Shown here: piece by piece, positions 17,370 to 25,409 of the stretch
Position numbering within the stretch: the stretch's first letter is position 1
How the letters are laid out: each line of letters opens with the position of its first letter
Assembly: GCA_021824625.1 (NCBI GenBank)
Contig: JAKAKE010000117.1
Location: 1-36,486, forward strand
Length of the DNA stretch: 36,486 nucleotides
Source of the DNA: Bacteroidota bacterium
GTDB taxonomy: Bacteria > Bacteroidota > Ignavibacteria > Kapaibacteriales > UBA2268
Reading direction: 5' to 3'
Translations under genes and position numbers: made by a program
Notes under the pieces: generated by a model
Told to the model about the DNA's origin: nothing
Seen by the model: only the letters and a program-made list of their open reading frames with translations
Databases searched by the model: none

Positions 17370-17382
17370 ATCCCGTAGGGAT
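17370..17382. repeat. ATCCC-gta-GGGAT palindrome
   Basis: A perfect 5-bp stem with a 3-base loop, followed by TATATACTGATTATATATATG. It has the look of the tccCGTAGGGa repeats that are frequent in Bacteroidota intergenic DNA, and is probably a fourth member of the same repeat cluster. Confidence 0.5.
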
Positions 17383-17524
17383 TATATACTGATTATATAT
17401 ATGAATTTGGAATGGCGAAATATTAAATTAAAAGTCGACTTAAATATTTAGATAATTTGAAAAAATTTCAAGCAAAGATGCAAATGTGTCACAAAATTCG
17501 TAAAGATAATTATTAGTATGGTTA

Positions 17525-18301
17525 ATGTTTGAAATACTGAAAATAGGATTCCTTAATTTTACCTTAGTTGATATTATTGATATTGCTATCGTAGCTGTAT
17601 TAATATTTTGGTTATACCGGGCATTAAGAGAAACTGTTGCTGTCCAGATTCTTGTTGGATTGGTAATTATTATTGCATTATCCTTTATCACCGAAGCAAT
17701 CAATCTAAAGGCTCTCAACTGGATTTTACGGACTATTTCGGATATATGGCTTATTGCTTTTATCATTCTCTTTCAGCCTGAACTTCGCCGCCTGCTATTG
17801 ATTATTACGAGAAATCCTTTTTTCAGATTGTTCGTCCGTTCAAAATATTCCGAAACAATCGGCGAAGTCGTTGAAGCAATGATTGAACTTTCTGAAAAGC
17901 ATATTGGTGCTTTAATTGTTTTCACACGGACACAAAATGTGGAGATGACAGTTGATACAGGTATTCCTATGCATGCAGTAGTATCACAGGAATTGCTTGT
18001 TTCAATTTTTAATCCCAAATCACCTCTGCATGATGGAGCAGTTATTATTGACAACCAATTGGTTTTAGCGGCAAGATGTATCCTGCCATTATCTTCTGTT
18101 ACAAAATTCAATGGTAAAAATTTAGGGACACGCCATAGAGCCGGTCTTGGATTATCTGAACAAGTTGATTCTCTGGTAATAATTGTTTCCGAGGAAACAG
18201 GTGGTATATCAATTGCTGAAAGTGGTGTGCTGACTTTGAACATTCCGAAAGATAAAATCTCATCTAATATTCGTTCCAGATTATCCGAGAAAAGCAAATA
18301 G
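17525..18301 (+). CDS. cdaA: Diadenylate cyclase CdaA (c-di-AMP synthase)
   Basis: A membrane-bound DAC-domain enzyme of 258 residues that makes c-di-AMP from two ATP. The N-terminus has three membrane segments (about 16-30, 39-57 and 71-83). The catalytic motifs are DGA (170-172, in PLHDGAVIID) and RHR (203-205, in LGTRHRAGLG). In Firmicutes cdaA is followed by cdaR and glmM; neither is present here, and the next genes are pcm, miaA, corA and a PBP4 homologue. It starts a run of five closely spaced plus-strand genes. Confidence 0.95.
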   Translation: MFEILKIGFLNFTLVDIIDIAIVAVLIFWLYRALRETVAVQILVGLVIIIALSFITEAINLKALNWILRTISDIWLIAFIILFQPELRRLLLIITRNPFFRLFVRSKYSETIGEVVEAMIELSEKHIGALIVFTRTQNVEMTVDTGIPMHAVVSQELLVSIFNPKSPLHDGAVIIDNQLVLAARCILPLSSVTKFNGKNLGTRHRAGLGLSEQVDSLVIIVSEETGGISIAESGVLTLNIPKDKISSNIRSRLSEKSK

Positions 18302-18309
18302 AAAAAATC

Positions 18310-18969
18310 ATGCTTCAAAATCACAATAATGCATTTAATGAAAGAAGAAGATTATTAATTGAATCCCTGAGAAGAAGGGGAAATTTATCCGAAACCGTTC
18401 TTGATGCCATGATGAAAGTCCCAAGGGAAAAATTTCTTGATTCATCATTTCATTTCAGAGCTTATGAGGATACGGCTTTACCAATAGACGCAAATCAGAC
18501 GATTAGCCAACCCTATACAGTTGCATATATGACAACTCTGTTGGACGTAAAAGAAGGTGATAAAATATTAGAAATCGGTACAGGGAGCGGCTATCAGGCA
18601 TGTATTCTTGCTTTGCTTGGGGCTAAGGTTTTCACTATCGAAAGAATTTCTTCATTAGTTGATAAAGCAAAAAAAGTCTTCCATGAACTCGGATTGAATA
18701 TCAACACCCGAATTGGTGACGGCACTATCGGCTGGAAAGAACATTCGCCTTATCAGGGAATCATTGTTACCGCTGCTGCTCCTGATGTTCCCGATAGTCT
18801 TATGGAACAACTTGCTCTGGGAGGTAAGTTAGTCGTTCCCGTTGGCAGTAAATCTTATCAAAGTATGTATCTCATTGAAAGAAAAACTGAAAATGATTTT
18901 AACAAAAGTTCAACTGACAGCTTTAAATTTGTTCCCTTGATTGGTAAGGAAGGTTGGAAGTTAGGATAA
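18310..18969 (+). CDS. pcm: Protein-L-isoaspartate O-methyltransferase
   Basis: This enzyme of 219 residues methylates abnormal L-isoaspartyl residues with S-adenosylmethionine, starting their repair. The substrate-side motif TISQPYTVAYMT (64-75) and SAM-binding motif I LEIGTGSGYQ (87-96) are both present, as is the C-terminal LIGKEGW. It begins 8 bases after the cdaA stop codon and is therefore co-transcribed. Confidence 0.95.
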   Translation: MLQNHNNAFNERRRLLIESLRRRGNLSETVLDAMMKVPREKFLDSSFHFRAYEDTALPIDANQTISQPYTVAYMTTLLDVKEGDKILEIGTGSGYQACILALLGAKVFTIERISSLVDKAKKVFHELGLNINTRIGDGTIGWKEHSPYQGIIVTAAAPDVPDSLMEQLALGGKLVVPVGSKSYQSMYLIERKTENDFNKSSTDSFKFVPLIGKEGWKLG

Positions 18970-18995
18970 TTACTATTGACTAATTAATAATTACT
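18968..18995 (+). repeat. AATTNNN heptamer array (pcm-miaA junction)
   Basis: Four units in register, AATTACT-ATTGACT-AATTAAT-AATTACT, lead directly into AATGAAA, which carries the miaA start codon. The array begins within the pcm stop codon and fills the whole gap. Confidence 0.7.
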
Positions 18996-18996
18996 A

Positions 18997-19920
18997 ATGA
19001 AAAATGTAATTGTAATATTAGGGCCGACTGCTTCAGGAAAAACTGAGGCTTCAATTGAACTTTCTGAATTGATTGATTGCGAAATCATTTCTGCAGATTC
19101 AAGGCAGATATATCGCAAACTTGATATAGGAACAGCAAAGCCAACAAATGAAGAACAACAAAAAGTAAAGCATCATTTTATTGATATATTAAATCTTGAT
19201 GAATATTATAGTGCCGGAATTTTTGGGGAACAGGCTGATATTCTAATACATGAAATTTTTAGTAAAAATAAAATGCCATTAATTGTTGGCGGTTCAGGTT
19301 TGTATATAAAAGCTTTGTGTGAAGGTTTGTTTGAAGAAGATATTAAATATAATGTAGATGAAGTGAGGGAAAATCTTACAAAAAAATATATTGAACAAGG
19401 GATTGACAGCTTATATAATGAATTAAAATCTATTGATATAGATTCAGCAGAATTATATAAAGATAAAAATCCAAGAAGAATTTTGCGTGCTTTGGAATAT
19501 TATCATGCTACAGGAAATTCATTTTCAAAGGCTCATTTAGAAAAAAAAGAAGAAAAAAAGTTCGAAACCGGTTATTTTGGTATTTATTTTGACAGGGATG
19601 AGTTATACAAAAGGATTAATTTAAGAGCAGAGATGATGTGGGAGTCAGGACTTGAAACTGAAACACAAAAGATTTTGGGTATGGGATATTCTCCTGAATT
19701 GAATTCATTGAATACAGTTGGTTATAAAGAATGTATTGCTTATTTGAACGGTGATATAACAAGAGAAAGGGCTATTGAATTAACAAAGCAAAACACAAGA
19801 AGATATGCAAAAAGACAAATGACCTGGTTCAGAAAAAATAAAGATATAATCTGGCTTGAAGGGGGAAATGGAAGAGCTATTGCAGAAAATATTTTTAATG
19901 GAATGAATTTTCATTCGTAA
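18997..19920 (+). CDS. miaA: tRNA dimethylallyltransferase
   Basis: MiaA, 307 residues, transfers an isopentenyl group to A37 of tRNAs that read UNN codons. The P-loop is GPTASGKT (9-16), the catalytic-site motif ISADSRQIYRKLDIGTAKP follows (31-49), and VGGSGLYIKAL and KQNTRRYAKRQMTWFRK (tRNA-binding region) are in their normal places. The gap to pcm is 27 bases of heptamer repeat. Confidence 0.96.
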   Translation: MKNVIVILGPTASGKTEASIELSELIDCEIISADSRQIYRKLDIGTAKPTNEEQQKVKHHFIDILNLDEYYSAGIFGEQADILIHEIFSKNKMPLIVGGSGLYIKALCEGLFEEDIKYNVDEVRENLTKKYIEQGIDSLYNELKSIDIDSAELYKDKNPRRILRALEYYHATGNSFSKAHLEKKEEKKFETGYFGIYFDRDELYKRINLRAEMMWESGLETETQKILGMGYSPELNSLNTVGYKECIAYLNGDITRERAIELTKQNTRRYAKRQMTWFRKNKDIIWLEGGNGRAIAENIFNGMNFHS

Positions 19921-19943
19921 TTCGTAATTATTTTGGGTTTAGT

Positions 19944-21008
19944 ATGAAACTGAGAATACCAAAAAATGTAAAACTTGTGGGACTTCCGCCTGGTACTGCC
20001 GTATTTCAGGGTGAAAGAAAAATCGAATCCATTCAAATAAAAAAAATCGTATATGATGAGATTTATTACGATGAAGTGCTATGCACCGTTGATGATGTTG
20101 AAAAGGTCGATATAATAGATAAAAAAATAAAATGGATTATAATAAACGGCTTGCACGAAGCCAATACTATTGAGCGTGTCTGCAATACTTTTGGAATAAA
20201 ACAGCTAATAATAGAAGATATACTCGACACCGAACATCAGCCCAAAATTGATTTCTTTAATGATTTTGTGTTTGTAACTCTCAAGATAATAGATTATGGC
20301 TCTTTGACAAAAGGTTCGCATACAGAGCACCTGAGTCTTGTTTTCGGAAAAAATTTCTCTTTGACTTTTCTCGAAAGCAGTGTGCATTATTTTGAAAAGA
20401 TTGAAGATAGAATTATGAATAAGGTTGGTAGAATAGCTAAACTCGGAACGGATTATCTAAACTATTCAATCCTCGATTTTGTCATTGACAACTATTACAT
20501 TTTAATTGACAATCTTGGAAATGAAATTGATAAATTGGAAGATTCAATAGTATCAAATCCCCAAAAAGAACATCTCGGATTAATTCATAAATTCAAAAGC
20601 GAGCTGATTTTCCTGAATAAAAATATAAAACCAATGAGAGATATAATAAGGAGATTAGAATCAGAAAAAAGCCTTATGATTGATAATTCAACTTATGAAT
20701 ACCTGCGGGATTTGTCCGACCATATTTTTCAAATCAATGACACACTTGACTCTTATCGGGATACTTTAACTGTTATGATGGATATTTACATATCAAATCA
20801 GGGCAACAAACTGAATGAAGTGATGAAAGTTCTAACAATCATAGCCACGATTTTTATCCCTTTGACATTTATTGCAGGTGTTTATGGAATGAATTTCCAC
20901 TTTATGCCTGAGTTAGAATGGAATTTTGGCTACTATTTCTCATTAATCCTGATGTTAATTATCGGGCTGGGGATGTTGTTTTATTTTAAAAGAAAAAAAT
21001 GGTTCTAA
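19944..21008 (+). CDS. corA: CorA-family magnesium/cobalt transporter
   Basis: A protein of 354 residues with a long soluble N-terminal domain and helices, then two C-terminal membrane segments. The hallmark GMN motif is at 315-317 (GVYGMNFHFMPELEW), with the first transmembrane helix just before it (LTIIATIFIPLTFIAGVYG) and the second after (YYFSLILMLIIGLGMLFYF), ending in a basic KRKK tail. It forms pentameric Mg2+ channels. It lies 23 bases after miaA. Confidence 0.95.
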   Translation: MKLRIPKNVKLVGLPPGTAVFQGERKIESIQIKKIVYDEIYYDEVLCTVDDVEKVDIIDKKIKWIIINGLHEANTIERVCNTFGIKQLIIEDILDTEHQPKIDFFNDFVFVTLKIIDYGSLTKGSHTEHLSLVFGKNFSLTFLESSVHYFEKIEDRIMNKVGRIAKLGTDYLNYSILDFVIDNYYILIDNLGNEIDKLEDSIVSNPQKEHLGLIHKFKSELIFLNKNIKPMRDIIRRLESEKSLMIDNSTYEYLRDLSDHIFQINDTLDSYRDTLTVMMDIYISNQGNKLNEVMKVLTIIATIFIPLTFIAGVYGMNFHFMPELEWNFGYYFSLILMLIIGLGMLFYFKRKKWF

Positions 21009-21011
21009 ATT

Positions 21012-21039
21012 AATTACGAATTAATAATGACTAATTACT
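21012..21039 (+). repeat. AATTNNN heptamer array (corA-dacB junction)
   Basis: Four units in register, AATTACG-AATTAAT-AATGACT-AATTACT, are followed by AATGAAG, which contains the ATG of the next gene. Confidence 0.7.
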
Positions 21040-21040
21040 A

Positions 21041-22831
21041 ATGAAGGATAAGATTAGATTTAAAATAGTAGATTATATGAGTGAAAATTATTTTTTTAAA
21101 ATTACTGGAATAATCATTGGAATTATTTTCTCATTAAATGTTGCTTATTCAATAGAAATTCAAGCAACAAAAAATCCTATAAAAATCAAATTATCTGATG
21201 AGGATAGTCTTAAAGCAATAAATAAACTTAAATCTGATATTGATAATGTTTTATCGGTCGGATTGTTAAAGAGAACAAATTATGGCGTAGCTGTATATTC
21301 CATATCAAATAAAAAATATTATTATTCCAAAAACAAAGACAAACTGCTTACACCTGCCTCGACAACAAAGCTATTTACTACATTTAATGCATTAAATACA
21401 ATGGGCCCTGATTATAGGATTGAAACCGGTGTTTTTACTGATGGAACAATTAAAGATAGTATTTTGAATGGAAATTTATTTCTTGTAGGCAAGGGTGATG
21501 CACTAATGACAATCACAGACATTGAATACCTTGCCGATGCAATTTATGAGAAAGGAATAAGAAAAATAAATGGGAATATCTATGCTGACGGTACTTTTTA
21601 TGACACCATGACTCAACGGGTGAGTTATAGCGGTGATAAAGACATCGTTGAACCTTTGCAGCCGATTACTGCACTTTGCCTGAATAAAAATACTGCAACT
21701 GTACTCGTACATTCGGGTAGTACCCCCGGGAAATTATTATCAGCACAAGTTATACCGTCTTCGGATGCATTTGTTATTCAGAATAATGCTTTTGTAGCGG
21801 GTTCGAAGAAGGTAACAAAAACGCAAAATGTTAAGACTATAAATCAAAATTCTAAGAAGAAAGTTATAAAAAATAATGTACAAAAGAAAAAACAAGCGAA
21901 ACCTAAAAAGAAATCAAAAAATTCATCTTATAATTATCAATTCTCTGAACAGAGATGGGGTGATGTGCCTCCGGCACCAAGTGCCGTTTCTCGTAGAAAA
22001 CCAAGAATTACCTTTGGAACAAAATTAGATTCTTCAGGAATTCAAAAATTTATAATTAATGGAACTTTGCCTGCAGGTAAGAGCTATTCGTATAAGTTTT
22101 ACATTCAAAATCCCAATTTAGTTGTTGCCGGTTCTTTGAAAGACAGACTTGAATCGGGTGGTATTAAAATAAATGGAAAAACAGGTATTAACACAATACA
22201 AACTGTAAAAAACAAAATAACACAAATTGCCGTGATGAACAGGCCTCTTATGGATTTGGTTTATTTGACTAATAAAAACAGTGATAATTACCTGGCAGAA
22301 ACAATTTTCAAAATGACAGGTGCTTATGCAGGTAATCATTCGAATAATGGAAAAAGTTCACAAGAAAAACTTCAGGAGGCATTGAGGAAATATAATGTTC
22401 CATGCAGCAAGTGTTCATTGAATGACGGTTCCGGATTATCAAGACGAAATGTTGTTACCGTTGACGGAATTTTACATTTGTTTATTGAGTCTCAGAAGTT
22501 GAATTTTGGAGACGAATTAGATTCTTCATTATCAATAGCAGGGATAGACGGCACTCTTGTAAACAGAATGAAAAACACATCGGCTGAAAACAATTTAAGG
22601 GGTAAAACAGGAACACTTCGCAATACATCTGCACTTTCGGGATTTGTACAAACTCAGGATTGTGAATTACTTTCTTTTTCATTTGTATTTAATGGGCCAT
22701 CAGTCGGCTCCTATAAGCAAATTGAAAACAAACTCGGAGAGATTTTAGCAAATTTCAAATATTCTTCAGTTCTTGTAAATGAAAAGATTGTCAAAGAAAA
22801 GGTTATACCTAAAAGAAAAAAACAAAAATAG
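21041..22831 (+). CDS. dacB: D-alanyl-D-alanine carboxypeptidase/endopeptidase, PBP4 (S13) family
   Basis: A periplasmic penicillin-binding protein of 596 residues. The active-site motifs are Ser107-T-T-Lys110 (LLTPASTTKLFT), Ser414-D-Asn416 (NKNSDNYLAE) and Lys522-T-Gly524 (RGKTGTLRN). It trims or cleaves peptidoglycan cross-links. A hydrophobic segment (about 20-37) serves as signal or anchor; a later ATG at 21077 is an alternative start. Two oddities: a lysine-rich insert (256-293, e.g. QNSKKKVIKNNVQKKKQAKP) in the middle domain and a basic tail (PKRKKQK). Both suggest contact with anionic wall or lipids. It is the last gene of the cdaA-pcm-miaA-corA run. Confidence 0.9.
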   Translation: MKDKIRFKIVDYMSENYFFKITGIIIGIIFSLNVAYSIEIQATKNPIKIKLSDEDSLKAINKLKSDIDNVLSVGLLKRTNYGVAVYSISNKKYYYSKNKDKLLTPASTTKLFTTFNALNTMGPDYRIETGVFTDGTIKDSILNGNLFLVGKGDALMTITDIEYLADAIYEKGIRKINGNIYADGTFYDTMTQRVSYSGDKDIVEPLQPITALCLNKNTATVLVHSGSTPGKLLSAQVIPSSDAFVIQNNAFVAGSKKVTKTQNVKTINQNSKKKVIKNNVQKKKQAKPKKKSKNSSYNYQFSEQRWGDVPPAPSAVSRRKPRITFGTKLDSSGIQKFIINGTLPAGKSYSYKFYIQNPNLVVAGSLKDRLESGGIKINGKTGINTIQTVKNKITQIAVMNRPLMDLVYLTNKNSDNYLAETIFKMTGAYAGNHSNNGKSSQEKLQEALRKYNVPCSKCSLNDGSGLSRRNVVTVDGILHLFIESQKLNFGDELDSSLSIAGIDGTLVNRMKNTSAENNLRGKTGTLRNTSALSGFVQTQDCELLSFSFVFNGPSVGSYKQIENKLGEILANFKYSSVLVNEKIVKEKVIPKRKKQK

Positions 22832-22840
22832 ATTTTATTG

Positions 22841-22902
22841 CGGGGCAGACGAGACTCGAACTCGCTGCCTTCCCGATTAGAATCGGGATGCTCAAACCAA
22901 AC
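22841..22902 (-). pseudogene. Degenerate tRNA 3' half with an inserted palindrome
   Basis: Read on the minus strand, the segment ends GCGAGTTCGAGTCTCGTCTG-CCCCG, nearly identical to the T-arm and 3' acceptor strand of the neighbouring tRNA-Asp, and begins GTTTGGTTTGAGC, like its D-arm. The anticodon arm is replaced by TCCCGATT-ct-AATCGGGA (22871-22888), and the 5' acceptor strand is absent. It is therefore not a functional tRNA. It could be a partial duplication or the scar of an element that had integrated in the tRNA 3' end. Confidence 0.6.
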
Positions 22903-22924
22903 AAAAAAGATTTGAATTTATATG

Positions 22925-22999
22925 CGGGGCCGACGAGGCTCGAACTCGCGGCCTCCAGTGTGACAGACTGGCGCTCTAACCAAACTGAGCTACGACCCC
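22925..22999 (-). tRNA. tRNA-Asp (anticodon GTC)
   Basis: The 75-base cloverleaf has acceptor GGGGTCG paired with CGGCCCC and discriminator G. The D-arm is GCTC-AGTTTGGTTA-GAGC, the anticodon arm CCAGT-CTGTCAC-ACTGG (anticodon GTC) and the T-arm GCGAG-TTCGAGC-CTCGT. The 3' CCA is not encoded. Confidence 0.95.
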
Positions 23000-23006
23000 A
23001 AAAATC

Positions 23007-23041
23007 AATTACGAATTAAGATTTATGAATTACGAATTAAA
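23007..23041 (+). repeat. AATTNNN heptamer array between the tRNAs
   Basis: Five units in register: AATTACG-AATTAAG-ATTTATG-AATTACG-AATTAAA. They separate the tRNA-Asp and tRNA-Ala genes. Confidence 0.7.
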
Positions 23042-23085
23042 CTTATTTCAAAATTTATAATTCAAAATTTAAAGAACTCATTATG

Positions 23086-23159
<74 letters not shown>

Positions 23160-23177
23160 TGAAATTTTTCAGGAAAA

Positions 23178-23212
23178 CAAAATTACGAGTTTTTTTTCAA
23201 TTTTTGACAAAA
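23178..23212 (-). promoter_or_regulatory. Promoter for the tRNA-Ala/tRNA-Asp pair
   Basis: On the minus strand TTTTG (23212-23208), a 22-base spacer and TAATTTTG (23185-23178) match the Bacteroidota -33/-7 consensus. Transcription would start about 10 bases before the tRNA-Ala 5' end at 23159. Confidence 0.6.
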
Positions 23213-23229
23213 TAATTGAAAATAATTCT

Positions 23230-25281
23230 TCATTTCTTCATAATTATGAATGGAATTGACTCACTTCCTCCATTAAAGCTGACATAGATATAATAGGTAC
23301 CAATGCTGAGATTTGATATTTTAATTGGATATGAAGCAATACCCATTTCCCTTTCAGGAAAATAGCTTGAATATACTTGTTGACCTATTAAATTGAATAA
23401 TCCAACTTTTATATCTGACTTTGATTTTATTGGTACGATAAGTTCAATTTCATTTCTCGAATCTTCAATTATTGATGGATAAACATAAGCTTCGGCTTTA
23501 TTTTTAGCAAATTCTTCTGTCTGGGATGCAGGTATTCCACATTGAATATGGCTTGAATAAGGCTCTATTGTAAGTAATTCATTCTCATAATATGGCAATC
23601 TTCTACTCTTTTCTATGTCCTCAGCAATGACAAAACATTCTGCAACTTCATTATTAAATCTATTCAAAGGTATATCCGCTGTGAACTGATATTTATATTT
23701 TGTTGGATAAAGTTTGAATTTTTCAAAAAATTGTGAATCGAAAAATTTAACATATAAATCAGAATTAGTAATGTGAGAAGTTGATATGATATAAACCACG
23801 ATTCTTTGAAATTGATTCAATTTATAAGTTGATATAGGCGATATTATTATCCCGGCTTTTTTCATTGCATTGAATATATTTGGTATTCCATAGCCTAATG
23901 AATCATCGGGTATCTGATTATTGGATGCTGTAGAAAGTAGGATAGTCCTTACCTCCCAGGGCTTCAATTCGGGAAATTCTTGCATCAATAATCCAACTGC
24001 TCCTGCAACCAATGGTGCTGCAAATGATGTTCCTCGGGCTTTACCATAAGTAAAAGATTCTGTTGCAGAAGCGGCATACACTTCGACTCCCATTGCTGAT
24101 ACATCAGGTTTCATTTTTCCATCAACTCTGGGACCTCTTGATGTAAAAACTGCCGGTGTTATGCCATCAGGTTCTGCTGCTCCAACAGAGATGACACTAT
24201 CAGCATCCGCAGGTGAAATAATAGTTCTTGGATTTGGTCCGCTGTTTCCTGCGGCAGTAATGCAAACAACACCTCTTTTTACTGCACTATTAACCGCCTG
24301 AGAAACGATTGTTGTTCTTCCGTTCAGTTCATTGTAGGTATAATTTGAATCTGTGGAATCAAACCTGAAATATCCAAGTGATGAACTTGTTACATCAACT
24401 CCAAGCGACTCCATCCATTCCAAACCTGCCGCATAATTATCCTCTTCCAAATGATGTTCACCAAGCAAATTCTCTGTTTTGGCAAGCAGAAAATCAGCAT
24501 TGGGAGCAATACCTATCAAGTTCCCCTGAGAAAATCCGGATACGGTCGAAAATACCCCGGTGCCATGGTGGTCCTGGTCATAAAGGCTATCATTCTCATT
24601 TGCTGTAACGCTGTCATTATTTACAAAATCATATTCGGATACTACCGATGCTTTGGACATTGAAGAATGAGCTTTCCACCTGAAACCTGTATCGAGGAAA
24701 CCTATCAAGACACCATTCCCGTTAATACCAAAGCCGTGGAGTAGAGGTATATTCATAAGTTCTGACTGCCTGTAGGATGGCCCATAATCATAATCATTAC
24801 AATTTTCGTAATACTGAATTTTATTATTGTCGTTCACAAAAATTGATGGAATAATTGTATAATCTGGATAGTCAAGTGTAGTCATCTTATTGCCGGTTGG
24901 CTGAACTTTCTTAACAAAACTGAAATATTTTAAGTTTTCTGATGTTATTGAATCACACAAAACAACAATATAATTTTTCCATCTTAATTTTAGTTTTAAT
25001 TCAACACCCAGAGATATGCAGGAATCAATGTACGGCTTATAAACAGGAGCATCTTCGAAATTTATTATTGAATCCTGTGATGAAACCTTGCTTCTTCTTT
25101 TTAATGCTCTCTCATTGAATAATTTAAGAGTTGAATCATATAAAGAAGAACCTTGTTTAAACTCAATAGGCCCTTTATCTTTAAAAAATATTCTATAAGT
25201 ACCAATTTGAGAATAGAGAGTAAATGTCGATATTATCATTAAAAAAATGAGGTATTTAAAAAATCTATTAGTTTTCATCAA
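23230..25281 (-). CDS. Secreted subtilisin-like serine protease with T9SS sorting domain
   Basis: The protein has 683 residues: a signal peptide (FFKYLIFLMIISTFTLYS), a prodomain-like region to about 150, the S8 catalytic domain and beta domains. The catalytic residues are Asp197 (VLIGFLDTGF), His239 (DQDHHGTGVF), the oxyanion Asn346 (ITAAGNSG) and Ser419 (ARGTSFAAPLVAG). The last 75 or so residues (VYPSIIEDSRNEIELIVPIK ... GLFNLIGQQVYSS ... NLSIGTYYIYVSF ... IMKK) fit the type A T9SS C-terminal sorting domain. The protein is therefore probably exported through T9SS and held at the cell surface or released, where it degrades protein. No T9SS machinery genes are nearby. It ends 70 bases before the tRNA pair. 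Confidence 0.92.
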   Translation of the reverse strand: MMKTNRFFKYLIFLMIISTFTLYSQIGTYRIFFKDKGPIEFKQGSSLYDSTLKLFNERALKRRSKVSSQDSIINFEDAPVYKPYIDSCISLGVELKLKLRWKNYIVVLCDSITSENLKYFSFVKKVQPTGNKMTTLDYPDYTIIPSIFVNDNNKIQYYENCNDYDYGPSYRQSELMNIPLLHGFGINGNGVLIGFLDTGFRWKAHSSMSKASVVSEYDFVNNDSVTANENDSLYDQDHHGTGVFSTVSGFSQGNLIGIAPNADFLLAKTENLLGEHHLEEDNYAAGLEWMESLGVDVTSSSLGYFRFDSTDSNYTYNELNGRTTIVSQAVNSAVKRGVVCITAAGNSGPNPRTIISPADADSVISVGAAEPDGITPAVFTSRGPRVDGKMKPDVSAMGVEVYAASATESFTYGKARGTSFAAPLVAGAVGLLMQEFPELKPWEVRTILLSTASNNQIPDDSLGYGIPNIFNAMKKAGIIISPISTYKLNQFQRIVVYIISTSHITNSDLYVKFFDSQFFEKFKLYPTKYKYQFTADIPLNRFNNEVAECFVIAEDIEKSRRLPYYENELLTIEPYSSHIQCGIPASQTEEFAKNKAEAYVYPSIIEDSRNEIELIVPIKSKSDIKVGLFNLIGQQVYSSYFPEREMGIASYPIKISNLSIGTYYIYVSFNGGSESIPFIIMKK

Positions 25282-25354
25282 ATTTTCAATTCAAAATTCG
25301 GTTTATAAGTCTTGCATTATCCAAAAATCTAATTAAATCGTTAATTTATCGTTA

Positions 25355-25388
25355 TTGAATATATCAAGTATGCAAAATAATAATTTTG
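25355..25388 (+). promoter_or_regulatory. Promoter for the SDR-LOG-thioredoxin-tag run
   Basis: TTG (25355-25357), a 23-base spacer and TAATTTTG (25381-25388) match the Bacteroidota -33/-7 form. Transcription would start about 15 bases before the ATG at 25410. Confidence 0.45.
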
Positions 25389-25409
25389 ATTTATCTGTTA
25401 ACATAAATT

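Larger units (their letters stand above)
17133..17524. other. Intergenic region with heptamers and small hairpins
   Basis: These 392 bases between phoH and cdaA hold AATTGAT heptamers right after the phoH stop (17141-17154) and then four short perfect palindromes listed below. The rest is AT-rich with no gene-like frame. A short minus-strand frame near its right end runs into cdaA and looks like an antisense shadow. Confidence 0.7.

Noticed and set aside
17440-17766. A 108-residue minus-strand protein.
   Set aside because: It is antisense to the conserved 5' part of cdaA and has low-complexity composition; it is a shadow frame.
22841-22902. A possible amber-suppressor tRNA, since the loop of the tRNA-like segment contains CTA.
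   Set aside because: The loop cannot be drawn with 7 bases (it is 6 or 8), and the 5' acceptor strand that should pair with CTGCCCC is missing, so it cannot fold as a tRNA.
23230-25281. A T9SS or protease gene cluster around the subtilase.
   Set aside because: No por/gld/spr genes or further sorting-domain proteins are in the window; the protease stands alone.
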